Positions 10,241 to 21,063 of a stretch of 64,000 bases of DNA are shown here, one piece after another. The position numbers were made by a program, and so were the translations under genes. The notes under the pieces are model-generated. The model was not told the DNA's origin, did not search any database, and was given only the letters and a program-made list of their open reading frames with translations. Within the stretch, counting starts at the first letter, position 1, and each line of letters begins with the position of its first letter. The stretch comes from Sycon ciliatum (taxonomy: Eukaryota > Porifera > Calcarea > Leucosolenida > Sycettidae), in the NCBI RefSeq assembly GCF_964019385.1, contig NC_088655.1, positions 19,409,241 through 19,473,240 of the forward strand, written 5' to 3'.

Positions 10241-10707
10241 TCACATCAATACTTAACTTATTCTTTTTGGCTCACTGAGCAATACAATCTTTCCATTTTC
10301 TTTCTTCTGTTTTCTTTTTCAATTTAATCCTCCTTCCCAATCTCCCTTTGGTGCGTCCATGGAGCTATGAAGCCGAGACCTCTGGTCGGCGGAGCTTAAT
10401 GGGCCCCACCACCACACTCCATCATTCACCCCAGTGTCTGGAGATATGTGGATTTTGTAGAAAAAAATTATGCAAATTATACAAGAGTACATATTTAAAA
10501 CATGGTTTATGTACTCTTGGTACCGTACAGGAGTGACGGCGGAAGAGTTGTTCTTCTTGCGACGCGCGCGGTCTTGCTCAACTCGATCACACCACGTTTG
10601 TAGGAACGCAAGCGTACGCACTCGAAATGTAGTTTTTCGTACGTTTGCGACCCGTACACATTATGAAAGCTGCATACTCCCCAGTGGAAACCAGGTAGTA
10701 CTCCCTA
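10241..10707. other. intergenic, nothing assigned
   Basis: No domain, repeat pair or splice-bounded frame was recognised here. Confidence 0.3.
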
Positions 10708-10956
10708 CAGTGCATTTCAAAACTATAGACGCGTAGGGTTTTTGAAATATTTCAAATTTGGCTGGAACTTTTCGAGAATAGTTTTCGGAATATTGCTCAA
10801 GATCGCTCCACAATTACTCTCATATAGTTAAGGATTGGATAACAGACGCCCAATTTGGAAAAAATTATGCACAAAGTGATCACAGATTTTATGTGGTATA
10901 GATGCTGGCATAACGGTTTTTGCCTAGGTACGCGTCTATAGTTTTGAAATGGACTG
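10708..10956. mobile_element. MITE, TA target, CAGT termini
   Basis: Inverted ends CAGTGCATTTCAAAACTATA and the complement are each flanked by TA (10706-10707 and 10957-10958). The 249-bp element is non-coding and Tc1/mariner-like in form. Confidence 0.75.
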
Positions 10957-10959
10957 TAG

Positions 10960-11292
10960 ATCCCTGGTGGAACCTCCTCGATAGGCTCTAGCCTTTAATT
11001 CGGCGTGCCCCGTGGATAAATAAATACAACGTAAATACAGTAGGACGGCTCTGTTCCGTTCCAGATCCTGTTCACATACCAATGTTGTCAATCGGCAAAT
11101 TATGGAATTGCCTTCCACCCAAAATTACCGCTATAGGTTCTGTTTCAGAATTTCGGACACAATTTCGCGCTCATTATAAACAGCATATATTTGGCTGCAC
11201 AAGTCGCTTCACTTGTATATAAATCAATGATCATTGTCACTGTTAGGAGATCCCCGCGATAGGCTATGCCTTTGGGAAATCCTTTAAAATAA
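10960..11292 (+). mobile_element. LINE C-terminus and 3' UTR
   Basis: The + frame reads LWNCLPPKITAIGSVSEF followed by FRAHYKQHIF, a LINE C-terminal pattern. It ends with the shared 3' UTR motif GATAGGCTATGCCTTTGGG (about 11256-11275). Confidence 0.6.
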
Positions 11293-11860
11293 TCGACGTC
11301 GTGAGAACCCAGTTATCAGTTGTTGCCTTTTTCCACACTTGACCAAGGCAGGCCTAAGAGCGCTATCGATACCGATGCTAACACTTTCGGTTCCAGTCGC
11401 CTTTTACTTCAACTCCCGTTAATGTGGCGCCGGGTCGACAATGGACAGTGGCGAAGAGCCCCTACTCCCTAGGAAGGTTGTGAAAATCATGCTCATGAAC
11501 TGCATACATGACGGAAACATGGGCGGTAGTCTGTGCAAGTGTGAACAGCAGAGACAAGGTTCAATACCCTTACATTCTCATCGATCATTCGCAGCATGGC
11601 AGCGACTTGCACCAGTTGAAGAACGAGTGAAAATACTGAAGACCTCGATCGATTATTACACAGCATACCATGGTACACGTGCAATCATTGCTTAGTTAAG
11701 CCCAAATGAGGCCCAGCATGGCGTCTTTTTTGTGACCTGGATGCCTTTCGGCTCCGTATCTTTATATAAGTACTAGCCACACTAAAAAGAGTTGGATCTC
11801 CAAGATGGATTGATTGATTGAACGATTGGTTGAGTTATTTAAAACTAAAGGAGTGTCCAC
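11293..11860. other. intergenic, one short unassigned ORF
   Basis: An 84-codon + frame at 11441-11695 starts at ATG and has no recognisable domain. No splice or codon support is visible, so it is left unassigned. Confidence 0.3.
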
Positions 11861-12074
11861 TAGGCATAATTATGCGGATAATGCCGGCAGCAAAATTGGC
11901 AGAATTCGATACTTTTTCTGGTACGTTTCATGCATGTTTGGTATGTGGACTGTGGATAAAGAAATGGAGCAGAATTCGAGGAATTGCCCGCCATAAGGTT
12001 TGTATGGTTCTGCCAATTTCACTGCTTTTCGAGCAGAATATGCCACCTTTTCGAGTATTATCCGCACACCCCTA
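11861..12074. mobile_element. hAT-like MITE (GCAGAAT family)
   Basis: Ends TAGG...CCTA are bounded by near-matching 8-bp duplications GTGTCCAC (11853-11860) and GTGGCCAC (12075-12082). The interior, with TTGGCAGAATTCG and CGAGCAGAAT motifs, matches elements at 15281, 25789 and 48256. Confidence 0.75.
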
Positions 12075-12790
12075 GTGGCCACAGGGCAAAGGCTAGAATG
12101 TACAGTAACTTGCACAATCTCTGTTCAGTACTGCGGTGTCACACGACATGGTGGTCAGTGCAAAGTAAACCACCAGAGATTTGCGCCGGCTGCAAGGCAG
12201 GGCTGCGTACTGCAGCTAGCTATGCGCCTTGGGTGCAAACTGTGCGTACGAACTTGTCACGGGAAGCGACATTCTCCCGTCACAGCTCCCATAGTCTAGA
12301 CCTCGTTTCCCTAGCTGATAGGGTCGCACTGCGTATGATCGACGGGATGGAGGAGGGAAAGAAGACACCAAGAATATTAATACGCTCTAGCTCTATTGCC
12401 CAAATTCGTAACCACAGGGATGAGAATTGAGAAAGCTCCCTGCGGGTACTGGGTACACGCTGCAGTGGCTTTTGCCGATGCGTATATGAGGCTCGCAGCA
12501 CCATGCGCTATCTGATTTGGGTACGCGTGCTTATATTTGGTGCGATTCGCGGAGTACGCAAAGCACCATTCTATCGGATGGAGAAGATAAGGAGATATCC
12601 GTGAGCCCTTTTACCGGCGGGCTCTTAGTCTCTTACGCCTTTCCTACCAAATATGGAGCCGACGGATGCGACGAAAGATCGGCTGCTCAAGCTAGCTAGC
12701 CTCGCCATGGCGGTCAGTGGAAGTCGTTTTCTCGATGTCGTACAAAGGTAGAAGCTGCCCACGAGACGGCTGAGACGCTGTTGGCACGAG
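12075..12790. other. intergenic, nothing assigned
   Basis: Open frames up to 148 codons cross this region but show no domain and disagree in frame. No repeat structure is obvious. Confidence 0.3.
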
Positions 12791-12795
12791 CCAAA

Positions 12796-12915
12796 GATAG
12801 ATAGATAGATAGTAGTAGTAGTAGTAAAGTTCTTTGAGTAGTAGTAGTAGTAGTAGTAGTAGAATTTTTTTTGATAGGGAAGGCCCTACAGACATTGTCG
12901 TGTTATATAGATAGA
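12796..12915. repeat. (GATA)n/(TAG)n microsatellite
   Basis: GATA units then TAG units, broken by a short spacer, followed by a TTTTGATAGGGAAGGCCCTA segment that resembles a LINE 3' tail on the minus strand. Confidence 0.7.
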
Positions 12916-13177
12916 TAATGTCCCAATAGTAATTTGTGCACCATCACCTCGTTTCAGATCGAAGAGACATTGCAGCCTGTCCAGAATCTCCCACACTAGT
13001 TTTCACTAGCCTAGAACTAGAAGCCCAGCCTGCACATCGAATCAAATTGACAAGGCACTTCGCCATGCATCCAGATCCGCTCGAGAAAGGCAGCAGCTGT
13101 ATTGAGAGCCCCGCTGAACACCAGGCACCCGGATTCATGATGGTAAGATAATTATAATCACAGTCTTGGCTGCTCAC

Positions 13178-13317
13178 ACACGTGAGCATAGTGCTCTATG
13201 TCGCCCCCCCCCCCCTTCTCCGCTCTCTCGTTTCAATTAAGTTTATTATCATAATTTAATTGAAACGAGAGAGCGGAGAAGGGGGGGGGGGCGACATAGA
13301 ATACTATGCTCACGTGT
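13178..13317. repeat. 140-bp near-perfect hairpin with poly-C/poly-G arms
   Basis: Arms run from ACACGTGAGCATAGTGCTC to the complement ending CACGTGT at 13317. Each contains a C or G run and CTCCGCTCTCTCGTTTCAAT or its complement. The loop is about 12 bp. The near identity of the arms suggests a young foldback. Confidence 0.8.
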
Positions 13318-13586
13318 TTAATAAACATTGTTTACTGGTGTCTTGTGGCACCGGTTTGAGTTTCGGATGTAGCAAAAACTGATTTCAAATGCAACGGGGT
13401 GTGTGAGCAGGTGTTCGTGGACACGTGACCACGGAAGGTCTAAAACCCAAGCCTGCTAGCGCTTAGCACCACGCATCACCGGTTGCTAACACACCTCCCC
13501 GTCATATCCCAATGTATTCCTGTCAGTGTATTGCATTCAGTATGCTGTCTAGTCTAAGGATAGGTCTTTTTCCCCCAGGAAACTAG

Positions 13587-13982
13587 GGGCATGTTCGATT
13601 GGTACGGATCAGGATCGGGATCCAGATCCGAGTCAAATCCGTCGGATCCTTCAGAGTCAACTGGACACTTTTTTTGGGCGTTGACTGTTGCCATGTTGAT
13701 GAAGTAATAAAAAGTCGTACTCACCGCGCTAGCTGTACAAAAGTCAACAAGCTCTATCTCCATCCACGTGGGCGTACCACAATGTGTACAAAACGATTTT
13801 TACCCGCCATATACGCACAAAGGTCACATTTGGATCCGTTGGATCCGGTCAACCCTGCTCCCCAAGGTGGGTTGACCGGATCCAATTCCGAAGGATCCGG
13901 ATCCAGATTCTACCAATCGAAAGAGTGCGAATCCAGTGGATCCGGTGGATCGGGATCCCGATCCTACCAATCGAACATGCCC
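13587..13982. mobile_element. MITE rich in GGATCC
   Basis: Inverted ends GGGGCATGTTCGATTGGTA and the complement ending CATGCCC enclose about 360 bp. GGATCC or GATCCG motifs recur many times near both ends. The ends may begin TAGGGG, as in hAT elements, but no clean 8-bp duplication was found. Confidence 0.65.
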
Positions 13983-14468
13983 TCGGAGTAACGAAAAGCC
14001 AAGGCCAGTTTCCCGCCATTGGAAACTTGTGTTGTGGAGCTAGCGGAGATCCAAAGGTCTCTATAATTATAGTATAATGTGTACAGGGCTGTATGACGTC
14101 ATTCCTATATTGGACTACATGTATATTTTTTCTGGGGAATCCTTGAAATAAATTAATTGTAGGAACAGTGAACAACGCTAAAGGCCAGTACCGTAAAGTT
14201 CATGCAGTGTAATGATAATAATTAATGTTCGCGGGATCCGTGTTAGCATCACTTGAATGTTCAGAAACACACAAGCCTTCGCTTCCGCAGGCCACCACTA
14301 ATCTATGCCTTTCATGCTATGAGGTGCCGAGTTCGAGACCCGCGCTGGTAGCAGGGAGCGTGTAAAAATACTTTTTACGCGTGTTGAACTGCGCCATGCA
14401 GTGTGGGTGCTAAAACAGAGAGGTTCCAGGCTGTCCACTAGAGTGCTCAATACCGAAAGGCAGAGCTA
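13983..14468. other. intergenic; one box-B-like motif
   Basis: A GAGTTCGAGACCC stretch near 14331 resembles a tRNA T-arm, but the rest does not fold as a tRNA. Nothing else is assigned. Confidence 0.3.
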
Positions 14469-14800
14469 CAGTCCATTCATTGGAAACTGGCACCCTAACT
14501 TTTTGGTGTCTCTCTCACATAGTTGTAGATATCGTGAAATCAACAGTACATCCTGCATTGTGTGACCCGTGCAATTACTCCTTGCCACATTGGAGGCCAG
14601 AAAAGTCCAAGAACAGGAAAATAGAAATTCAGCCAGGTTTTACAAAATTAGGACAGGTATGCCATGGCAAAATGTATGGAGAAGCAGATCCAAAACCCAG
14701 ATGTTTGAAATTTAAAGTGGGTTTTTTTACTTTTTGATCCTCAATTCCGCCCAAATCCGACTTTCAAAAGCCAGCGAGCCAGTTTCCGATGAATGGACTG
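14469..14800. mobile_element. MITE, TA target, CAGT termini
   Basis: Inverted ends CAGTCCATTCATTGGAAACT and the complement are flanked by TA at 14467-14468 and 14801-14802. The element is 332 bp and non-coding, and shares terminus style with the elements at 5299 and 10708. Confidence 0.75.
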
Positions 14801-14834
14801 TAGTTCAAACAGTAATAAGAGGATGAATAAAGTG

Positions 14835-14877
14835 TTTTAACTCTGAGTTTCAAGCACTAAGCGATCATCAGACAACA
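14835..14877 (-). ncRNA. possible hammerhead-like core
   Basis: The minus strand has CTGATGA, then TCGCTTAGTGCTT, then GAAA, a small helix CT-CAG-AG, and TT. A partial stem I (five of six positions) pairs TGTTGT with AAAACA. Stem II is poor, so this may be a decayed copy. Confidence 0.3.
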
Positions 14878-15144
14878 GCAATGATTAAATCCGGATAATA
14901 CTGGTTTATATACCCACAAAGCAAAAGTGTAAATGACAGCAGTCGTGAAAGATGGCATCATCAGTGTGGGTGGCTGGGTGCTAGCAAGGGCATAGTTATG
15001 GGGATTCACTTCGACTTGCACACATGGGAAGGTAGAGATAAGTTTGGCATGGGACATGCTCTGTAGCCACCCGTGCACGCCAACAGCTCTGGGTCCTAAT
15101 TTTAGTAAACAGAGCGGCCCACATCCTCACCCCCGCCGGCCGGG

Positions 15145-15850
15145 CGATCGTATAATAAGGCGTTCGTACGACCAGACATCGAGTATGCACCTCTTGTGTG
15201 GATGGGAGCTGCGCAGAGTCACCTCCAGCGTCTGAACAATGTTCAGCACCGCGCACTTCGTGCTATCTGCCCTGGTGCACTAGGGTCCGGCGGATTCTGC
15301 CGGCAGAAAAATTGGCAGAATTCGGTACTTTTTCTGGTACGTTTCATGCATGTTTGGTATGTGGATAAAGAAATGGAGCAGAATTCGAGGAATTGCCCGC
15401 CATAAAGTTTGTATGGTTCTGCCAATTTTTCTGCTTTTCGAGCAGAATCTGCCACCTTTTCGAGCAGAATCCGCCGGTCCCTATGGTGCACACCTACCCA
15501 GCCTGGCCATCTGCCGTATTGTTGCCTCCCTTGCCTGCCTGTACAAGCTGCACTACTTGTTTGGTCCTCTGAAGCTGCTCTCTGTGTTGCCACTGCGCCA
15601 TATCCCCTCTACCAGCTCCAGAAATCGCAGCGAGCATGGTAGTGTCAGTGGCCATGAGCACCAGCTCCCTGCATCTGTCCCCCTGGCACTGAAGCGCTCG
15701 TTCCCACACTGCAGCATCAGCGATTGGAACTCCCTCCCTGCCGCTCTCCTGTCCCAGGCTCCCCACAGCAAGGGAATGCAATCATTCAAAACGAATGTTT
15801 ATCGCAATCTTCGCAGCACAAACTGGCTCTGGGCAGTCGATTCGCTATGA
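15145..15850 (+). mobile_element. LINE C-terminal fragment interrupted by hAT-like MITE
   Basis: The + strand reads FVRPDIEYAPLVWMGAAQ and QHRALRAICPGALG before the MITE at 15281. It continues after it with LAICRIVASLACLYKL, SFPHCSISDWNSLPAALL and FKTNVYRNLRSTNWL to a stop at 15850. This is the C-terminal part of a CR1/Jockey-like reverse transcriptase protein; the rest is 5'-truncated. The two halves are in matching order and separated only by the insertion and its 8-bp target duplication. Confidence 0.75.
15281..15483. mobile_element. hAT-like MITE with perfect 8-bp duplication
   Basis: Ends TAGGGTCCGGCGGATTCTGC and the complement (CCCTA at 15483) are flanked by identical TGGTGCAC (15273-15280 and 15484-15491). 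The 8-bp duplication is the hAT hallmark. The interior matches the elements at 11861, 25789 and 48256. Confidence 0.85.
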
Positions 15851-16151
15851 ATAGAATGATGCTATGATAGTTTCTCCCCCACACTCGCTGGCGTTTTAAG
15901 CCTTGGGTTTTTGCATCTTTCGGATCTGTACAGCTCTATCTTCTTCTTTCTTTTTCTTTTCTTTTTGGTGCCTTTTTTTTGCCGTGACGCCTGGACCTCA
16001 GGTAGGCAGAGTCATCAATGCCCCACCATCACTGCTGCGTCTCGGTGCAGCACCTGCTCATTAGTTGTCACGTTTGTCCTAGTCTCCGTACTGTTGTCTT
16101 TCCTTATTCTTTTCGAGCTGGTTATGTGAACCTAATAAAAAAGATCATAGG
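15851..16151. other. intergenic, LINE 3' flank
   Basis: Probable 3' untranslated sequence of the preceding LINE plus a T-rich stretch. No other feature is seen. Confidence 0.35.
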
Positions 16152-16163
16152 GAAGTTATTATT

Positions 16164-16812
16164 TGAACAGGCGGCGAGGTGACAACAATTTTAGATGGCA
16201 ATGAACAGAATCAGCTGAAGCGACATGTTACGTGGGTTTGGGAGAGTGTGGGCGTGTGTTTCGACCTCGTAAGTCTTCTCTGTATATTCATTTGGTATCT
16301 CGTCCTGAATGTTGCCAAGTGTATTCTGATTCATGTTTCTCCGTTTTGTGTCGTGGACGTCATGGTTATCAGTTACTGGTGAAGGTTTTGGAGGCTGTGT
16401 TCCAACGCCTTCATAAGCCTAACCTTTGTGTTCAAAATGAGAGTGTTATCTTTTTGCAATTGTTGTGAATGTTGTGTTCGTCTGGCCGTGGTGGGCCAGA
16501 ATTTTTGTCGCTAGTGTTGTTTCATACCTGTTGAATTGTGTCCCTTTGGAGTGTTCGATTGTTACCGTTCACGCACGTGGTATCGTTCAAGAATACCTTG
16601 TGAGACTTGTTTGGCATTGTACAACGATGCTTCCTGATGAGCGTTGTGCGAAAGCTAGTTCGATGCATGTTTATACATTTTTCATCATTCCTATTATTGT
16701 TTTTCACATTACATTTCCATCACCGTTATTTCCTTGTCCATCACCACTTTACATTTCAATAAAACCTTCGTAACATGTCGCTTCAGCTGATTCTGTTCAT
16801 TGCCATCTTAAA
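16164..16812 (+). mobile_element. ribozyme-bearing inverted-repeat element with 12-bp duplication
   Basis: The 12-bp direct repeats GAAGTTATTATT at 16152-16163 and 16813-16824 bound the unit. Inside, 40-bp arms at 16191-16230 and 16771-16810 are inverted copies with one mismatch. A hammerhead motif sits at 16627-16668. A 12-bp duplication fits target-primed retroposition better than a cut-and-paste transposon. No convincing protein is encoded. Confidence 0.65.
16627..16668 (+). ncRNA. hammerhead ribozyme motif, minimal helix III
   Basis: Stem I ATGCTTC (16627-16633) pairs with GATGCAT (16662-16668) at six of seven positions. Between them lie CTGATGA (16634-16640), stem II GC-GTTGT-GC, GAAA (16650-16653), a very small helix III (GC/GT around loop TA) and TTC. 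The order and core bases match the type I hammerhead. Stem II has only 2 bp, so folding strength is uncertain. A related but core-damaged copy lies at 47717-47764 on the minus strand. Confidence 0.6.
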
Positions 16813-16835
16813 GAAGTTATTATTATTATTTAGTC

Positions 16836-17190
16836 GTATTTTAATAGGGCAGTCCCCACAGAGTCACACAGACTCAAGGTCTTCTTATGGGGTACCCTAA
16901 GAATGAAAGTAATGCATGGCGAAATAGGGATGGCGATGCAGCAGTGCGGATATCAGATGGAGCACTATTCCATCTGTCTGCAGCCAAATACAATGTACGT
17001 AAGTAAGAGAAAACAAACCGTAGCGCGAATAAACTCGGGGTAGAACAAGACCATTGGAGGAGTGAAGGCAAGTCCTACATTGCAAAGTGTTAGCTGGTGA
17101 AGAACAAAGTACAAAGAGGTCCCGAAGAAGGGCACTGGTCTGACCAGTTGTCTTGTTTGATTTGTTCTAGCGCTACACCCCCCCCCCCCC
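16836..17190 (-). mobile_element. LINE C-terminus and 3' tail
   Basis: The minus strand reads YLAADRWNSAPSDIR and SPSLFRHALLSFLG with a stop, then a 3' UTR with GGGGTACC-like and GGGGACTGCCCTAT motifs and an AATAATAAT tail next to 16818. The same tail motif appears at 47885 and 51903. 5'-truncated. Confidence 0.65.
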
Positions 17191-17703
17191 CCCCCCAAAG
17201 TGCTAAGTTTTCAGTTTTCTAGGAGCACTTTTGTGCGGACCGGTGTCTAGTGACCTGCCTCGAAATCTTGAGACCGAAAGTGTATTTTCAAATATTTCCT
17301 TTCGAGCCGAGGTCACTATGAAAGATACAGTGCATTGTTTGAACATTTCCCTTAAAAAAATCCAAAATGCCTTTTTTGGACCAAAGGAGCAAAAGTTGCG
17401 TTCAGTTCAATAACTTCAATTTCAAATGAAATCAACCTGGATAGTCCTACAAGGCACTAATATGGACTGTATGATACCTGAATGGATGTGGTTGGGTCAT
17501 TCGTGTTACTTCTGCAAATGTTATGAGCAAACATTGGAAGACTGATAGGCAGCTACAGTACGGTTTATGGTTGTAGTCAGGAGCACTACGCGTCCTCGCC
17601 TTGTAACATGCTGTCAAAATCGAAAAACATGTTAACTACCAAGCAAGGCTTCTGTATATACCAGTACAGGTACTTGTAATGATGACCTCGATAGCCAACA
17701 TAA
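17191..17703. other. intergenic, partly repeat
   Basis: A poly-C run lies at about 17168-17186. Position 17583-17625 shares CCTTGTAACATGCTGTCA with 6730. Otherwise nothing is assigned. Confidence 0.35.
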
Positions 17704-17715
17704 TGTTACACGCAC

Positions 17716-17762
<47 letters not shown>
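17704..17762. repeat. (CA)n microsatellite
   Basis: A CA dinucleotide tract of about 55 bp, followed by a short CCTGGT repeat. Confidence 0.9.
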
Positions 17763-17763
<1 letters not shown>

Positions 17764-18248
17764 CCTGGTCCTGGTCCTGGTAAGCACTGCCATTACCGTC
17801 ATGTGCCCCCGTGCGGGGCCGGCATTGCAACATGGAACGACGAGCTACGGCAGAAAGTCGGCAGTCTGCCGAGAGGTCAATGACCATGTTCAATTGGCAC
17901 GACAAGAGAGCCATCTCTGGCAGCCGTGACACGCGCCCACACACACACACGCAGTTTGTAGCTACATAATTATGTATAATTATTATTCGGTCGTTGCTCC
18001 CTCTTCTGTGACGTTAGATCACACAGTGACACTGAACAAAGAGAAGTGATATGGTTCGATGAAGGGATCACAACTCATTTGAGGAGGGCATAGAATCTGT
18101 TGTCTGATTGGCATGCATTCATTTGCAGCAACAAAGCTCCATATACCGGTACATGTCTGGTTTGCATATTGTTCTGATGATATCACATTAAATTTTACAT
18201 CTTGTCGATTGATTGATTGTTGATGATATCATGACAGTCATTAGGAAG
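17763..18248. other. intergenic, nothing assigned
   Basis: No coding frame, repeat pair or RNA gene was recognised. Confidence 0.3.
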
Positions 18249-18272
18249 AAGGAGTCGTAAAAGACTCCCTGT
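18249..18272. repeat. short palindrome, GGAGTCGT family
   Basis: GGAGTCGTAA and its partial inverse AGACTCC form a small palindrome. It is a reduced version of the 52-bp palindrome at 19203-19254. Confidence 0.45.
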
Positions 18273-18411
18273 TTAGAAATAACTCTATCTGAAGACACCA
18301 CTTTACCCATAACGTCTGTGGACATCTACCGAGGGACTTTCCTCATGTGGAATGAAAGAGGAAGAAGAGAGGCTTAAAGAGTGCTGTGTGTAGCCTATGG
18401 GATAATCCATG

Positions 18412-18604
18412 TACTCTCACTGAAATCCGACCCAACGTGCAAAGCTGGCGCCCTCAACTTCCACGGCCCTTGACGCCCTGGAAGGGGAACGAATGCGGCT
18501 GGGCGTACACACATGTACATATACACAATCATACAATGATGTAAGCGGAACTGGTCGAGGTTGCCAGCTTTGCACTTTGGGTCGGATTTCAGTGAGCACA
18601 ACTG
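18412..18604. mobile_element. MITE with ACTGAAATCCGACCC ends
   Basis: Inverted ends TCACTGAAATCCGACCC...AAAGCTGGC and the complement span about 33 bp each. The outermost bases are less certain. The ends are related to the element at 5299. Confidence 0.65.
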
Positions 18605-18902
18605 TAGAAGATCAGACCGAAACGAAATTCGAGCGGGCCAGAATGTAACTTGATGTTTGAATCGGATTTTAAAGGGACCGGGAGAATTTCAAATTCAATG
18701 CGAAGAGTCAGGGATGTTAATTGTCCGACTGTCGACAAAAGATGCCAACACAAAGAAGAACCTGGGAACTTGCTTGCCATAAGCAACGCACTAACCATCT
18801 ATACTATTGGACCAGGCCAAACATATAAGTCGCCGACAAGCAACAGGGAGATAGAGAGAGAGGATAGAGTGGGTCCATTGTTATTAAGCATATGCCTGTT
18901 TT

Positions 18903-19845
18903 GAACAAAGAGTACATGAAAACCAGAGTGTGCAGCTCGGATGGGTTGCTGTCACGGCGAAATTCCGTGATTACATCATGTTAGTGATGTAGTGCGTACA
19001 AGCAGGATTCAAGCTAGGCTTTTCCACATTATTCGAAAAAATATTGGAAAGATGTGGATGTGAAACTCGATTTTTTTGGGGAATGATGTTATTCTCAAAA
19101 ATGGATAGATTTGAAAAAAATCTAAAAAAAATTCAAAAAATCACCCAATGTGCGAAAATTATTCACCCGTTGCCATGGCAACAAGATGGCTGCCAAATTC
19201 ATTCGAAGCAGGGAGTCGTAAAATACCGGTATTTTACGACTCCCTGGTTCGAAGCATGTACATGTTGGCATCACAGGGAACCCTACAGGACATGTACTCG
19301 TGCATGCATGCACATCATCATGCACTGCCGCCTGCCGGCCCCATGGCCCAGTGCCGGGAATATTTCGAGACTGACAAGAGTCAGGTTACGTCAGGTGCGG
19401 GGCAAGGTCAAGTTTTGCCAGCAGAAGAAAATGCCTGTCGGCTAAAGTTTAGCTAACACTTGCAAAATTTGTTGTTTTTGAGGAAAATCTGGCAAAAATC
19501 ACGCCAAATTTGTTATTTTTGAAGAAAATCTGACAAAAACCACACAAACTTTTTTGTTTTTGAAGAAAATCTGGCAAAAATCACGAAAGATGCATTTTTA
19601 CAACGGGGATTCATTTTTACCCCCAAGATGCAAAAATTATGCAAAACATAATGTGGAAAAGCCTAATTCAAGCAGGTCTCTTTCTGCACAACTGCAGCTC
19701 AGTTGTACGCACTACGCCATTTCCCGCCTCAGATCTGCACCAAATATGATGTAATCACGGAATTTCGCCGTGACAGACACCCATAGCAGAGTAGACCCCA
19801 AGCTGCACACTCTGGTTTTCATGTACTCTTGTTTGAACTAATTAC
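18903..19845. mobile_element. 940-bp foldback element
   Basis: Outer arms pair AACAAAGAGTACATGAAAAC (from 18903) with the complement near 19843, and TCACGGCGAAATTCCGTGAT with its inverse at about 19755. Inner arms pair AGGCTTTTCCACATTAT (19016) with the inverse near 19655. A roughly 49-bp unit with GAAAATCTGGCAAAAATCAC repeats about three times at 19480-19590. No coding sequence. The superfamily is unknown. Confidence 0.6.
19203..19254. repeat. 52-bp near-perfect palindrome
   Basis: Two 26-bp arms without a loop, centred on ACCGGT, differ at one position. The arms contain CAGGGAGTCGTAAAATA. It lies inside the foldback element, so it is probably a separate insertion. Confidence 0.75.
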
Positions 19846-20420
<575 letters not shown>

Positions 20421-20740
20421 GCAACTTACCCTGACAAGGCGAGCAGACAAAGCAATAGTTATCAAAGTGGTTAGAGCCCTACTTCTTCGACTTTGATGTA
20501 AATACACTACGAGAGAGAGAGAGGGGGAGGGGGCAACTTACCCTGACAAGGCGAGCAGACAAAGCAATAGTTATCAAAGTGGTTAGAGCCCTACTTCTTC
20601 GACTTCGATGTAAATACACTACGAGAGAGAGAGAGGGGGAGGGAGCAACTTACCCTGACAAGGCGAGCAGACAAAGCAATAGTTATCAAAGTGGTTAGAG
20701 CCCTACTTCTTCGACTTCGATGTAAATACACTACGACCAC
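20421..20740. repeat. three tandem 112-bp units
   Basis: Copies start GCAACTTACCCTGACAAGGC at 20421, 20533 and 20645 and end with a short GA/GGGGAGGG spacer. They are almost identical, so the array is recent. Confidence 0.85.
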
Positions 20741-21063
20741 AAACAGTAGGAACAGACCATGTAGACAGGCTTGTTTAAATTTTCTCCGGGAGAAACTGTT
20801 GAAACGGGTTACCAGCTTCGTGGCTTGATATGGACAGGAGATGCACCCCTCTTCATACATGTAGGCCTTGCATGGAGAATGATGCTGGAATGATTGACAG
20901 GTCCTGCTAGGTAATTGTAACAAATCCCGTCTTCTGCCCTGTGCCTTTCCGTTTTCTCATTTCAAAGTACTTTCATTATTTGTGGGAAGTGTGACAGATA
21001 GTTCCGGAATGTTCAAGCCAAATAGTGCTAAACAAACACACAATCGCACAAACAAATTGGCAG
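20741..21063. other. intergenic, nothing assigned
   Basis: No gene or repeat partner was recognised up to the LINE. Confidence 0.3.

Noticed and set aside
12000-12299. Reverse-transcriptase fragment with RQGCVL
   Set aside because: Only a few residues match and no other RT motif is in order nearby.
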